A DNA stretch of 64,000 nucleotides. Source: Rhizobium sp. CFBP 8762. Its GTDB lineage: Bacteria > Pseudomonadota > Alphaproteobacteria > Rhizobiales > Rhizobiaceae. Location of the stretch: contig NZ_JACYUD010000002.1 in NCBI RefSeq assembly GCF_014841565.1, positions 414,628 to 478,627 of the forward strand, given 5' to 3'. The position numbers were made by a program, and so were the translations under genes. Within the stretch, counting starts at the first letter, position 1. Every line of letters begins with the position of its first letter. The notes under the pieces were generated by a model. It saw nothing but the letters and a program-made list of their open reading frames with translations. It was not told where the DNA came from and ran no database searches. Shown here piece by piece: positions 16,869 through 26,511 of this stretch.

Positions 16869-19049
16869 CTACTGAACAGTTCCGATGGACCAGAACATGG
16901 TTTCACCGGAGCTTTCGTCCACCCCATCATTGTCAGTTATGACATAGGCTTGACCCTTCGGGTCGATGGCGAGGCTCTCGACCTTGTCCAGCACATAGCC
17001 GTTGAGGGATTTCAGGTCTGGCATGAGGTCTCGTACCTCTCCCTTGGCTACGACCGGCAAAGCGCCACCTAATTTGGCAGGTTTCAGGTCAGACAAGGCA
17101 ATGCGGAAGATTTTCTTGTGTTTGGCTTTGTCACCAATCTGGTTGTCGCGCTCGATGACATAAGCATAGTCACCGTGGATCGTGAGTTCGGAGAGACCAT
17201 TCCAGGCATCGTCGGCTGCGGCATCCAGCTTGTAATGAACTGCACCCCATTCGCCGGTTTTCGGCGTGTAGGACAAAAGCTTGACCGTATCTTTCGGATC
17301 GTCTTTCCAGGGACGCTGCATGGCGATCCACAGAACCTGCTCGTCGCCGGTGCCAACGGCCGCGATGCCTTCGGCACCGTAGTGGGTTTCATTTGCCAGC
17401 AACTCGGCGGGGAAAGGGACTTCAGTGATGATCTTACCCTTCGCATCCACCTGATAAAGCGCATGCGGGGTAAGTTTGTCCGTTCTTCCCTCGGAGGCCA
17501 GCCAGAAACCACCCTCGCCATCCAGCGTAATTCCTTCGATATCGAGTTTCTGCGCTGGCGCACCGTTTCGAGTCACAACGGTTTTGCCCGTAATACGCGC
17601 CGGTTTCGATGTCGCGTCGATCTCGTAAATAGCAGGCTCAGCAGAAAGCACGCTGTCGGAGACGGCGTAAAGCTTGCCATCCACTTTCGGGTCCGCCACA
17701 GCGCCGGACAGAGCAGCCCAGCCAAGAGGGCGGCCGTCACTATCCAGATCGGCGATCAGTTGCGGGTAAGCGGCGGGGGCCTCTGTACGCTCGTAGATCA
17801 TGATATGGCTTCCCGCCGCGCCGTCTTTACGAAGGTCGGCCTCGTTGGCGGTGACCAACAGATTGCGCTGCGCAATAGCGGCGACCCCTTCCGGTGAGAT
17901 GCCGGATGGCAGCGACTGGACGTAACGAGGCTCCGCACCTGTAACCTGGTAGACTGCAATCAGGGAGGAGCGCTCCTGCGCGATGAAGATCAGCGTATCT
18001 TCGCCAAAGCGGGCAACGTCCAGCCCTTCGGGCTCTATGCCCTTTTTATTGCGCTTGTCGGGATAGTGGCCAAGGCGTGCGGCCATGGCTTCCATGGCAC
18101 CCGCATCTTCATAGGCAACGCTGCCATCACGGTTGAAGATGGTGAAGCTGCGAGAGCCGCCATTCAGATCGCCCTCATTGGCGGTCACCAAGCGGTCGTC
18201 ACCCAGCCACTTGATGCTATCGGGCTCGCGCGGCACATCATCCATGGAACCCGTAAAGCGCAATGCGCCGTCTTTTTTGGTATCGATGTTTTTCAAAGAC
18301 ACCGTACCGGCTGAAAAGTCCCCTACAATCTTCGCCGTCTTGCCATCAACGATGACGACGTGGTTGTTTTCCTGTAAGGTGACAGCCACCTCATCGCGGC
18401 TGTTGAACGACACGAACTCGGGCTCCGGGTCTTCCGTCGCAATGCCTGCAATGCCGGTCAGATCAACCTTTTTAAGGCTATTACAGTCGATACCCGTGTC
18501 CGACACGTCAACCAACGTCAGAAAACCGGCTGGCAGTTGCGGCATAGCGCCCTTGTTGACCTCTTCGTCGCGCTCGTTTTCGATGGCGATGGCCAACAGC
18601 GAGCCGTTGCGGTTGCGGGCGACCGAGTCTGGCTGTCCGCCGAGGTCACAGCTGGCGATTTCGGTTTTGCTTGCCAGATCAACCACCGCAAGACGACCGG
18701 AAGGCTGTGCCTTGGTTTCAGACGTGTTAACCCCGACAAAGACGCGCGAACCGATGATCGTGACCGATGTCGGCTCACCTTTCATCGGCAGAAAACCGGT
18801 GGCTTTCGGTGCCTTGGCATCCGTAATGTCCACAAAGCCGATGCCGCCTGCCGGGCTGTCAGAATAAACCAGCGTCATGCCATCATCCGAGGCGGCCACG
18901 ATTTCAGCCGAAGTGGCTTTTGCTTGCGCGTTGTTTTGTGCAATCGCCAGACTGGCAATGCGGTTAAACGACGATTGCGCCAGTGCGGGCGACGCCGCAG
19001 AGGCGAGCAAAGCAAAGGCAAACGCGGCACGGAATGGTTTTGTCGACAC
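16869..19049 (-). CDS. Secreted beta-propeller protein with esterase-like/phytase-like domain
   Basis: 726 residues starting at a GTG that follows CAGGAGTTACC. A Sec signal peptide (hydrophobic AAFAFALLASAASPALA, cleavage after ALA near 24) indicates export to the periplasm or outside. The N-terminal half has repeated blades of the choice-of-anchor I type (SDDGMTLVYSDSPAGGIGFVD, ANEGDLNGGSRSF). The C-terminal half matches the esterase-like activity of phytase family (LDIEGITLDGEGGFWLASEGR, ETHYGAEGIAAVG). A role in phosphate scavenging is plausible but not shown. It is a single gene, convergent with the SorC regulator across a terminator. An ATG 75 bases upstream would spoil the signal peptide. 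Confidence 0.8.
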   Translation of the reverse strand: MSTKPFRAAFAFALLASAASPALAQSSFNRIASLAIAQNNAQAKATSAEIVAASDDGMTLVYSDSPAGGIGFVDITDAKAPKATGFLPMKGEPTSVTIIGSRVFVGVNTSETKAQPSGRLAVVDLASKTEIASCDLGGQPDSVARNRNGSLLAIAIENERDEEVNKGAMPQLPAGFLTLVDVSDTGIDCNSLKKVDLTGIAGIATEDPEPEFVSFNSRDEVAVTLQENNHVVIVDGKTAKIVGDFSAGTVSLKNIDTKKDGALRFTGSMDDVPREPDSIKWLGDDRLVTANEGDLNGGSRSFTIFNRDGSVAYEDAGAMEAMAARLGHYPDKRNKKGIEPEGLDVARFGEDTLIFIAQERSSLIAVYQVTGAEPRYVQSLPSGISPEGVAAIAQRNLLVTANEADLRKDGAAGSHIMIYERTEAPAAYPQLIADLDSDGRPLGWAALSGAVADPKVDGKLYAVSDSVLSAEPAIYEIDATSKPARITGKTVVTRNGAPAQKLDIEGITLDGEGGFWLASEGRTDKLTPHALYQVDAKGKIITEVPFPAELLANETHYGAEGIAAVGTGDEQVLWIAMQRPWKDDPKDTVKLLSYTPKTGEWGAVHYKLDAAADDAWNGLSELTIHGDYAYVIERDNQIGDKAKHKKIFRIALSDLKPAKLGGALPVVAKGEVRDLMPDLKSLNGYVLDKVESLAIDPKGQAYVITDNDGVDESSGETMFWSIGTVQ

Positions 19050-19301
19050 GGTAACTCCTGTGATCTGACCCAGACGATGCTGTTGCGATAGGCGTGCCGC
19101 ACAACGGATGGATGACAGTTTCACGACAATACCGTGACATGCCCCATCCGTCAGTTTGCTTGGGCGGTGCTTTGTTACGAAACATTGCGACTCTGTCAGG
19201 GAACAAAACCGTGTTTATGAACGTTTGTTCATCTCCGCGCCGTAGGTGGCCTCCCCTGCTACCGGGTGGGGATGCGACCAGAAGCCAGGAAACTTGCCCG
19301 T

Positions 19302-20750
19302 ATGAATATCCTCTCTGTTACGTCGGAGATCTATCCTCTTATTAAAACGGGCGGTCTTGCCGATGTTACAGGGTCTCTGCCCAAGGCACTGGAGCCCTTT
19401 GGGGCGCATACCCGCACCCTTCTTCCGGGCTACCCCAAAGTGATGAAACAGCTTGGCGAAACCCGCCAGCATGCCAGCTTTCACAATCTGTTTGGCGCTG
19501 AGGCGCGACTTCTGTCCGCAACGGTTGAGGGTCTGTTCGTCTATATACTGGACGCGCCAGAATTCTATGATCGCCCCGGTGGGCCCTATGTGAACGAGGC
19601 CGGCAAAGACCACCCGGACAACTGGAAACGCTTTGCCGCGCTCGCGCGCGTGGGGGCCGAGATCGCCGGTGGCCTTCTGCCGGACTGGAAGCCAGATCTG
19701 GTACACACCCATGACTGGCAGTCGGCGCTTACGTCCGTTTACATGCATTACGGGCGCGCCCGCTTCGTACCAAGCGTTCTGACAGTGCACAACCTCGCCT
19801 TTCAAGGACAGTTCAGTGCTGAGCTGTTCGATCAACTCGAACTGCCGAGCGAGGCTTTTTCGGTCAATTGTCTCGAATATTATGGGGACATCAGCTACCT
19901 CAAGGGTGGGTTGCAGACAGCCAATGCCATTTCGACCGTGAGCCCGACCTATGTGCGCGAAACTCTGACCCCGGAGTTCGGCATGGGTTTGGACGGGGTT
20001 TTGAACGAACGTTTGAACGACCTGCGCGGTATCGTTAACGGTATCGATGTAGAGGTCTGGAACCCGTCAAGCGACCCGTATCTGATCCAGAATTATTCAA
20101 CTCAATACATGCGTCGCCGATACTTCAACCGGATGCGCCTTATCGAAGAGTTCGGAATCGATGATGACCGAGGTCCGATCTTTGCCGTTGTCAGCCGCCT
20201 GACCTGGCAAAAAGGCGTGGATATGCTGCCCGACGTGGTGGACGACATTGTCGCTCAAGGCGGCAAGCTCATTGTGCTGGGACAGGGCGACAGCGCCATT
20301 GAAGATGCGCTACGCGCTACTGCATTGCGCCACCCGGGCCGCGTGTCGGTAACGATTGGGTATAAAGAAAGCCTTGCCCATCTCATTCATGGCGGAGCGG
20401 ATTCAGTGCTACAGCCTTCGCGCTTTGAGCCTTGCGGCCTGACGCAGCTTTACGCGTTGCGCTATGGGTGCGTGCCAATCGTGTCGCGCACCGGCGGTCT
20501 TTCGGAAACCATTATCGACGCCAACGAAGCTGCGATGTCGGCCCGTGTAGCAACGGGTTTCCAGTTTCATCCCATTGATGCGGATGGCCTGCGGCTGGCT
20601 TTGATGCGGGTGTTTGAAGCCTACCAGAAGCCGAAGGTCTGGGCGCGTCTGCAGCATCAGGCTATGAAGGCGGATTTTTCATGGGAGCGTAGCGCCGGGC
20701 AGTACGCGGAGCTTTACCAAAGCGTCTTGCAACAGGCTGCTGCGGCCTAA
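19302..20750 (+). CDS. glgA: Glycogen synthase (ADP-glucose)
   Basis: 482-residue GT5 enzyme that adds glucose from ADP-glucose to the non-reducing end of glycogen. The N-terminal KTGGLADV (15-22) binds ADP-glucose. VHTHDWQSAL and VHNLAFQGQF, and the C-terminal catalytic RFEPCGLTQLYALRYG, are classic GlgA. The length matches rhizobial GlgA (about 480). I chose the ATG at 19302 (MNILSVTSE) because it matches family N-termini; the ribosome site AGGAAA is rather distant. glgB, glgC, glgP and pgm, usual neighbours in Agrobacterium, are not here. A strong terminator follows. Confidence 0.95.
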   Translation: MNILSVTSEIYPLIKTGGLADVTGSLPKALEPFGAHTRTLLPGYPKVMKQLGETRQHASFHNLFGAEARLLSATVEGLFVYILDAPEFYDRPGGPYVNEAGKDHPDNWKRFAALARVGAEIAGGLLPDWKPDLVHTHDWQSALTSVYMHYGRARFVPSVLTVHNLAFQGQFSAELFDQLELPSEAFSVNCLEYYGDISYLKGGLQTANAISTVSPTYVRETLTPEFGMGLDGVLNERLNDLRGIVNGIDVEVWNPSSDPYLIQNYSTQYMRRRYFNRMRLIEEFGIDDDRGPIFAVVSRLTWQKGVDMLPDVVDDIVAQGGKLIVLGQGDSAIEDALRATALRHPGRVSVTIGYKESLAHLIHGGADSVLQPSRFEPCGLTQLYALRYGCVPIVSRTGGLSETIIDANEAAMSARVATGFQFHPIDADGLRLALMRVFEAYQKPKVWARLQHQAMKADFSWERSAGQYAELYQSVLQQAAAA

Positions 20751-20770
20751 TAGTTCAAGTCACAAAAAAA

Positions 20771-20797
20771 GACGCTGCTCAGTGCAGCGTCCTTTTT
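20771..20797. terminator. Rho-independent terminator after glgA, probably bidirectional
   Basis: GACGCTGC (20771-20778) pairs with GCAGCGTC (20784-20791), followed by CTTTTT on the plus strand and preceded by seven A's, giving a T-run on the minus strand. It would stop both glgA and the converging DUF992 gene. Confidence 0.85.
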
Positions 20798-20816
20798 ATC
20801 AAGTCTGGTTCAATTT

Positions 20817-21335
20817 TCAGTTGGCAGCAGCAAGCGTGATCGATGCGCTACCGGCAGCAACATTAAGACCCAACTGGCCGGTGAGGCTGACGGCCTGCAA
20901 CTGGATGGAACCCGATGTACCACCGATCAACACATTGGCACCGACGCCAGCACCGACTGTGGCTTCAGCGCTCGCGCCGCCGTAAAAGCCGGAGAGCGAA
21001 CCGCGGTGATAACCGGCCGTTGGCGCAAATACAGCCCAGACAAGCTTGCTGCGCGTCGTGAAGCCGAGGTCAACACCGATCTTGCGGATGGCACCAACAT
21101 AGCGCTCGGACCGCTTGGGGCCGACTGTGGACTGGAAGACGCAATCGGCTTCCTTGGCCGAGCCGATGACATATCCAACGCCACCGCCGATTTCGCACTC
21201 AAGATAACCGATCTTGACGCCATTGCGCTCATCTTGCTCTTCGTAAACGACAACAGGGTCGGCAGCGCGGGCAGCGGTTACGCCAGCGGCGGTTAATGTG
21301 GTGGCGGCCAGTGCCAAAGCGAGGGTCTTGTTCAT
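20817..21335 (-). CDS. DUF992 family exported protein
   Basis: 172 residues with a signal peptide (MNKTLALALAATTLTAAGVTAARA, cleavage near 24). The mature part carries the DUF992 pattern: VKIGYLECEIGGGVGYVIGS, CVFQS, then glycine- and alanine-rich strands. This family is nearly confined to Alphaproteobacteria and has no established function. The start at 21335 follows AAGGAGAGC. The protein is small and likely periplasmic or surface-exposed. The neighbours give no functional hint. Confidence 0.85.
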   Translation of the reverse strand: MNKTLALALAATTLTAAGVTAARAADPVVVYEEQDERNGVKIGYLECEIGGGVGYVIGSAKEADCVFQSTVGPKRSERYVGAIRKIGVDLGFTTRSKLVWAVFAPTAGYHRGSLSGFYGGASAEATVGAGVGANVLIGGTSGSIQLQAVSLTGQLGLNVAAGSASITLAAAN

Positions 21336-21684
21336 CGTGCTCTCCTTCAAACCCGAACAGGCGCAATTGCTGCCGCGTTCGGTCAATAATTTTCAGGCCG
21401 TTAACGTTTGTAAACGAAAAAGGATCCATCTTCACATGCGCGTATTCAAAGACAGCGAAAAAGCGTTTCGCTTGGTGGCCCGGTCGTTGGCAATCCTTTT
21501 CGCTGTTGCCCCCGCAAACGCTTGTTTTCTGCGTTCTTAAATTTCGCCGTCTCTATACATTAGAGTGGAGCGAACCCTGAAGGCCAGAGATGCGGGCATG
21601 GGGGGGCTTGTCGGACACCGTGCTTGCGGTAAAGTCATGAACCAGAAACCTGATGCGCAGACGAGAGCGCAAGTGGAGGCAAGA
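21336..21684. other. Intergenic region before the sulfate transporter operon, no gene seen
   Basis: 349 bases between the divergent DUF992 and sbp genes. I see no supported coding region. Weak symmetric elements are CGTTT-GT-AAACG at 21405-21416 and CTCTA-TACAT-TAGAG at 21551-21565; the latter lies where a sulfate-responsive activator might bind. No consensus match is claimed. Confidence 0.4.
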
Positions 21685-22710
21685 ATGCGGATGAAACGAC
21701 TCACGAAAGCACTGATGGCAGGCTTAATTGTCGGAACCGTTCAGTTGACTGGCATTGGCGCAGCCTTCGCAGACAGCACTATCTTAAATGTGTCCTATGA
21801 TCCGACACGGGAATTATACAAGGATTACAATGCTGCTTTTGCCAAGCACTGGCAGGCTGAAACCGGCGAAACGGTGACCATCCAGACCTCCCACGGCGGC
21901 AGCGGCAAGCAGGCGCGCTCCGTCATCGATGGTCTTGAGGCGGATGTGGTCACACTCGCTCTGGAAGCCGATATCGACGCAATCGTTGACGCCACCAAGA
22001 AAATTCCCGCCGACTGGCGCGGACGCCTCGAAAACAACAGTGCGCCCTACACGTCTACAATCGTGTTTCTGGTGCGCAAGGGAAATCCTAAAGGCATTAA
22101 GGACTGGGGCGATCTGGTGAAGGATGATGTTCAGGTCATCACGCCAAACCCGAAAACATCGGGCGGTGCGCGTTGGAATCTGCTGGCCGCATGGGCGTGG
22201 GCGCGTCAGGCCAATGGTGGCGACGATGCCAAGGCGCAGGCCTATGTCGCTGATCTCTTCAAACATGTGCCCGTGCTGGATACGGGCGCACGGGGCGCAA
22301 CCACAACATTCGTGCAGCGCGGTCTGGGCGACGTCCTGCTGGCTTGGGAAAACGAAGCCTACCTATCGCTCGAAGAGCTGGGACCGGACAGTTTTGAAAT
22401 CGTGACGCCATCCGTATCGATCAAGGCGGAACCTCCGGTTTCGCTGGTGGATGCGAATGTGGATGCCAAAGGCACCCGAAAGGTGGCAGAAGCCTACTTG
22501 AAGTATCTGTACTCCGATGAGGGCCAGAAAATCGCGGCCAAGCATTACTACCGCCCCTTCAAGCCTGAGGTTGCAGACCCTGCCGATGTTGCCCGGTTCA
22601 AGGATGTCAAGCTGTCCACCATCGATGATTTCGGCGGTTGGAAGGAAGCACAGCCCAAATTCTTCGCCGATGGCGGTTTGTTCGATCAGATTTACCGTCC
22701 CGGCAACTAA
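21685..22710 (+). CDS. sbp: Sulfate-binding protein, periplasmic
   Basis: 341 residues with a signal peptide ([20 protein letters not shown] ... AAFA, cleavage near 29). The mature part starts with [11 protein letters not shown] and contains [44 protein letters not shown] and GARGATTTF, all diagnostic of Sbp, which binds sulfate (and thiosulfate) without metal. I chose the ATG at 21685, five bases after GGAGG, instead of an upstream in-frame start. It is the first gene of a complete sbp-cysT-cysW-cysA operon. Confidence 0.94.
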   Translation: MRMKRLTKALMAGLIVGTVQLTGIGAAFADSTILNVSYDPTRELYKDYNAAFAKHWQAETGETVTIQTSHGGSGKQARSVIDGLEADVVTLALEADIDAIVDATKKIPADWRGRLENNSAPYTSTIVFLVRKGNPKGIKDWGDLVKDDVQVITPNPKTSGGARWNLLAAWAWARQANGGDDAKAQAYVADLFKHVPVLDTGARGATTTFVQRGLGDVLLAWENEAYLSLEELGPDSFEIVTPSVSIKAEPPVSLVDANVDAKGTRKVAEAYLKYLYSDEGQKIAAKHYYRPFKPEVADPADVARFKDVKLSTIDDFGGWKEAQPKFFADGGLFDQIYRPGN

Positions 22711-22713
22711 CGT

Positions 22714-23571
22714 ATGGAATTTGGCACCGTAAAGCGGTCGCAATGGCGGTCCCCAAGCGTTCTTCCGGGCTTCGGTCTGGCGCTTGGGGCCACTCTTGTC
22801 TGGCTGACGCTGATTATTCTTATTCCCTTGTCCGGCCTCGCTGTGCGCACGAGTTCGCTCGGCTGGGCAAAGTTTTGGGCCATTGCCAGCGATGAGCGAA
22901 CGCTGAAGGCACTGCAAGTCAGCTTTGGCACCGCTTTTGTAGCGGCCCTGATCAATGTTGTGTTCGGCGTTCTTCTGGCTTGGGTGCTGGTGCGTTATCG
23001 CTTTCCCGGTCGGCGCATTATTGATGCGGTGGTAGATCTGCCGTTTGCACTGCCCACCGCCGTTGCCGGTATTGCGCTGACAACACTCTATGCACCCAAT
23101 GGCTGGATTGGCGCGCCGCTGGCCTCGCTGGGCCTGAAAGTTGCCTTCACTCCTGTCGGCATTGTGTTGGCTCTCGTGTTTGTCGGCCTGCCCTTTGTGG
23201 TGCGCACGGTGCAGCCGGTGATGGAGGAAATTGATCGGGAAGTGGAGGAAACCTCCGCCACGCTTGGAGCCAATCGGTTTCAGACCATTGCGCATGTGCT
23301 GCTGCCGGGGCTGCTGCCCGCCGTTCTCACGGGATTTGCGCTGGCATTTGCGCGCGGTGTCGGGGAATATGGCTCCGTCATCTTCATTGCCGGAAATCTG
23401 CCCTATGTGTCGGAGATTGCACCGCTTTTGATTGTGATACGGCTGGAAGAGTTCAACTATCCCGGTGCCACGGCCATTGCGGCAATCATGCTGATCCTTT
23501 CCTTTGCCATGCTGCTGGTCATCAATCTGATACAGGCATGGAGCAGACGGCGGTATGGCTATGGCACTTGA
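22714..23571 (+). CDS. cysT: Sulfate/thiosulfate ABC permease subunit CysT
   Basis: 285-residue inner-membrane permease (CysT/CysU). It has about six membrane segments and the family stretches VDLPFALPTAVAGIALTTLY and EEIDREVEETSATLGANRFQT (EAA loop), then ARGVGEYGSVIFIAGN. It starts three bases after the sbp stop and overlaps cysW by 17 bases, so it is translationally coupled. With CysW it forms the sulfate channel. Confidence 0.95.
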   Translation: MEFGTVKRSQWRSPSVLPGFGLALGATLVWLTLIILIPLSGLAVRTSSLGWAKFWAIASDERTLKALQVSFGTAFVAALINVVFGVLLAWVLVRYRFPGRRIIDAVVDLPFALPTAVAGIALTTLYAPNGWIGAPLASLGLKVAFTPVGIVLALVFVGLPFVVRTVQPVMEEIDREVEETSATLGANRFQTIAHVLLPGLLPAVLTGFALAFARGVGEYGSVIFIAGNLPYVSEIAPLLIVIRLEEFNYPGATAIAAIMLILSFAMLLVINLIQAWSRRRYGYGT

Positions 23572-24436
23572 CACAACCATTGAACAAACTGCGCTGGTGC
23601 AGGCCGCAACCTCTGAAAGCCGGGTGGCGCGCTACACCCTGATCACCATTTCGCTGGTGTTTCTGGCGCTGATCCTCGCACTGCCTCTGGCAGCCGTGTT
23701 TCACGAGGCTTTTCGCAAAGGAACTGCAGCCTTCACCTCTGCGCTGCAAGACCCGGAAACGCTATCGGCCATCAAGCTCACACTCATCGTGGCAGGCATT
23801 GCCGTGCCGCTTAATCTGGTCTTCGGCGTGGCGGCGGCCTGGGCCATCGCCAAGTTCGAGTTTCGCGGCAAGGCCTTTCTGACCACCCTGATCGACCTGC
23901 CCTTCTCGGTCTCACCGGTCATTTCCGGGCTGGTGTTCGTCATTCTGTTCGGAAGCCAGAGCCTTTTAGGGCCGGTGCTGAAAAGCTATGGCATACAAAT
24001 CCTGTTTGCCGTTCCAGGGCTGGTGCTGGCAACGGTGTTTGTGACTTTCCCCTTTGTGGCGCGCGAACTGATACCGCTGATGCAGGAGCAAGGCACGGCC
24101 GATGAAGAGGCGGCGCTGTCGCTCGGTGCCAGCGGCTGGCAAACGTTTTGGCATGTGACGCTGCCCAACATCAAATGGGGCCTGCTCTACGGCGTGTTGC
24201 TCTGCAATGCCCGGGCCATGGGCGAATTTGGCGCGGTGTCTGTCGTATCCGGCCATATACGCGGGGAAACCAACACCATGCCCTTGCAGGTGGAAATTCT
24301 CTACAATGAATACAACTTCGTTGCGGCCTTTGCCGTTGCAACGTTGCTGGCTCTGCTCGCCTTGGTCACACTGGTGTTAAAAACGCTGCTGGAAATTAAA
24401 TTCAGTGATGAAATCGCCGCTAGCCGCAGGCATTAA
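23555..24436 (+). CDS. cysW: Sulfate/thiosulfate ABC permease subunit CysW
   Basis: 293-residue permease partner of CysT. Diagnostic segments are TLIDLPFSVSPVISGLVFVILFG, FVARELIPLMQEQGTADEEAALSLGASGWQTF (EAA loop) and GEFGAVSVVSGHIRGETNT. The reported start overlaps the cysT end by 17 bases; an ATG six bases later (MALDT) is equally possible. It is followed by cysA after 24 bases. Confidence 0.95.
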   Translation: MAMALDTTIEQTALVQAATSESRVARYTLITISLVFLALILALPLAAVFHEAFRKGTAAFTSALQDPETLSAIKLTLIVAGIAVPLNLVFGVAAAWAIAKFEFRGKAFLTTLIDLPFSVSPVISGLVFVILFGSQSLLGPVLKSYGIQILFAVPGLVLATVFVTFPFVARELIPLMQEQGTADEEAALSLGASGWQTFWHVTLPNIKWGLLYGVLLCNARAMGEFGAVSVVSGHIRGETNTMPLQVEILYNEYNFVAAFAVATLLALLALVTLVLKTLLEIKFSDEIAASRRH

Positions 24437-24460
24437 ACTTATTTAGCAATTGGATTTGTA

Positions 24461-25498
24461 ATGGAAGTACGCGTTCAAAACATCGTCAAGCAGTTCGAGC
24501 GTTTTCCTGCGCTGAAAGACGTTTCGCTCGACATTCGCTCCGGTGAGCTGATTGCGCTGCTGGGCCCATCGGGCTCCGGCAAAACAACACTGTTGCGCCT
24601 GATTGCCGGTCTGGAAAGCCCCACGGCGGGCCAGATTTTCTTCGGTGATGAAGATGCTTCGCTGAAAACCGTGCAGGAACGCAATATCGGCTTTGTGTTT
24701 CAGCACTATGCGCTGTTTCGCCATATGACGGTGCTGGACAATATCTCTTTCGGCCTTCGTATTCGCAAGGCGGACCGACGGCCCGCGAAGGCCGATATCC
24801 GCGCGCGGGCCATGGAATTGATTGATCTGGTGCAACTGTCGGGCATGGAAAAGCGCTATCCGGCGCAACTCTCCGGCGGGCAGAGGCAGCGCGTTGCGCT
24901 CGCCCGCGCCATGGCGGTGGAGCCCAATGTTCTGCTGCTGGACGAGCCGTTTGGCGCGCTGGATGCGCAGGTGCGCAAAGAACTGCGCCGTTGGCTGCGC
25001 GACATCCACAACCGCACGGGCCACACCACGGTGTTCGTCACCCATGATCAGGAAGAAGCACTGGAACTCGCCGACCGTGTGGTCGTCATGAGTCAGGGCA
25101 AGATCGAGCAGGCCGGAACGCCTGACGAAATCTACGACGCACCCAACTCGCCGTTTGTGTTCTCGTTCATCGGACAATCCAACATTCTGCCCGTCCGGGT
25201 GGAAAGCGGGCAGATCTGGCTGGAAGACAGGCCAATCGGAGTTGAATCAGCTGGTACAGCCGATGGCACGGCCAATCTGCATTTCCGTCCACATGACATC
25301 GGCTTGCAGGATGGCTGCGGCGGCTGTCTTGCCGGGATCGTCACCACCAGCCGCCGCGTGGCGGGCAAACGGCATGTAGAACTCGATATTGGCCAGCAAC
25401 ATGCCCGCGTCGAAATCGAGTTGCCCGCCGATCATCCTGCTACCGAAGGGTCGCGGGTTGCGTTTCGTCCCACACGCTTCAAGCTATTTCAGGCTTAA
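24461..25498 (+). CDS. cysA: Sulfate/thiosulfate ABC transporter ATPase CysA
   Basis: 345-residue ATPase. Walker A GPSGSGKTT lies near residues 33-41, followed by the Q-loop FQHYALFRHM, the signature LSGGQRQR, Walker B LLLDEPFGALD and the switch VTHDQEEA. The C-terminal TOBE-like regulatory domain (about 240-345) contains FRPHDI, as in CysA. It drives sulfate uptake through CysT/CysW. It is the last gene of the operon, with a hairpin just downstream. Confidence 0.96.
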   Translation: MEVRVQNIVKQFERFPALKDVSLDIRSGELIALLGPSGSGKTTLLRLIAGLESPTAGQIFFGDEDASLKTVQERNIGFVFQHYALFRHMTVLDNISFGLRIRKADRRPAKADIRARAMELIDLVQLSGMEKRYPAQLSGGQRQRVALARAMAVEPNVLLLDEPFGALDAQVRKELRRWLRDIHNRTGHTTVFVTHDQEEALELADRVVVMSQGKIEQAGTPDEIYDAPNSPFVFSFIGQSNILPVRVESGQIWLEDRPIGVESAGTADGTANLHFRPHDIGLQDGCGGCLAGIVTTSRRVAGKRHVELDIGQQHARVEIELPADHPATEGSRVAFRPTRFKLFQA

Positions 25499-25501
25499 TC
25501 A

Positions 25502-25527
25502 GGCGACCGGAGCAAACCCCGGTCGCC
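25502..25527. terminator. Hairpin between converging cysA and ssuA-like genes
   Basis: GGCGACCGG (25502-25510) pairs with CCGGTCGCC (25519-25527) around an 8-base loop in the 36-base gap between two converging stops. A clear T-run is missing, so termination would be partial or factor-assisted. Confidence 0.6.
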
Positions 25528-25534
25528 AATGTCA

Positions 25535-26488
25535 TTACTTCAACGAAACGACGCCGTCGGCAACGTTGGGCATCACAGGTATAATTCCGCTTTTGGCATA
25601 CCACTCGGCGATGGCGCCGATCTGTTGAACATCGGCCTCGGTTACGCCGGTCGTTGGCACGGCATTGTTTTCACCAATTTTGGCTGCCAGATCGGCGGGT
25701 ATGTTCATTTCCTTCGCCCAGATCGCGCCCGCCTCGGCCTTGTTGGCCAGCCCCCAAGCATTCTCCGCTTTGATCACGTCAAAGACGAGTTGAAGCTGAT
25801 CGGTTTTATTCGTGGCGAAATCCTTCGACGCTACCAGAACCACGGCATTGTCCGATTTGATTGCATCACCGTTGGCTACCACCTTGCCATCATAGGACTT
25901 TTCGGCAATTGTCAGAAATGGGTCCCAGGTCGCCCAGGCATCGACATGGCCTTGTGTGAAGCTCGGCCCGCTGTCGCTGGGGCTGAGATAAACGCGCTCG
26001 ACGGATTTTGGATCAACGCCGTTGGTTTCCAGACCCCGCATCAGCAGATATTCGCCCGTACCGCCACGGTTGACGGCCACTTTCTTGCCCGCCAGATCCT
26101 TGATGGAGGCAATGCCGGACTGCTGCTTGACGACAATGCCTTCCGCGCCTGCGGCCATCTTCTGATAGGCGAAAACCACCAGCGGAATTTTGGCCGCAAG
26201 AGCCGCAATCGCGGAGGTGGAACTGCCTGCGGTGATATCGATGCTGCCTGCATTCAGCGCCTCGAACGCGGGGGCCGCTGCCGGAAACGGGCCAGCCCAT
26301 TCGACCTTGATGCCCTTTTCGCCCAATGCCTTTTCCAGCGTGCCGCGCGATTTGGCCAGTGTAATATCATTGGGTCCACGCAACCAGCCGATCCGCACGA
26401 CCTGATCGGCCGCGAGGCTGGCGGATGCGCTGACGAGAATGCCAGCGGTGGCGGCGAGCGATAGGAGAAAGTTACGCTTGTTCATCAT
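25535..26488 (-). CDS. ssuA: Aliphatic sulfonate ABC transporter binding protein (SsuA-like)
   Basis: 317 residues with a signal peptide (MMNKRNFLLSLAATAGILVSASASLA, cleavage near 26). The mature part is an NMT1/SsuA-type fold: RIGWLRGPNDITLAKSRGTLEKAL, NAGSIDITAGSS, DLAGKKVAVNRGGTGEYLL and HVDAWATWDPF. It binds an organosulfonate in the periplasm for SsuC/SsuB. It is the last gene of the leftward ssu operon, 23 bases after ssuB. Taurine- or nitrate-type ligands are less likely given the SsuD neighbour. Confidence 0.88.
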   Translation of the reverse strand: MMNKRNFLLSLAATAGILVSASASLAADQVVRIGWLRGPNDITLAKSRGTLEKALGEKGIKVEWAGPFPAAAPAFEALNAGSIDITAGSSTSAIAALAAKIPLVVFAYQKMAAGAEGIVVKQQSGIASIKDLAGKKVAVNRGGTGEYLLMRGLETNGVDPKSVERVYLSPSDSGPSFTQGHVDAWATWDPFLTIAEKSYDGKVVANGDAIKSDNAVVLVASKDFATNKTDQLQLVFDVIKAENAWGLANKAEAGAIWAKEMNIPADLAAKIGENNAVPTTGVTEADVQQIGAIAEWYAKSGIIPVMPNVADGVVSLK

Positions 26489-26511
26489 TTACCGTTTCCG
26501 TTCCTTGTTGT

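Noticed and set aside
19218-19231. TGAAC-GTTT-GTTCA inverted repeat upstream of glgA
   Set aside because: It is short and does not fit the spacing of the alphaproteobacterial LexA box; it may be chance.
22363-23580. A 405-codon leftward frame opposite sbp/cysT
   Set aside because: The sulfate transporter genes on the plus strand have all family motifs; the leftward product is low-quality, charged sequence.
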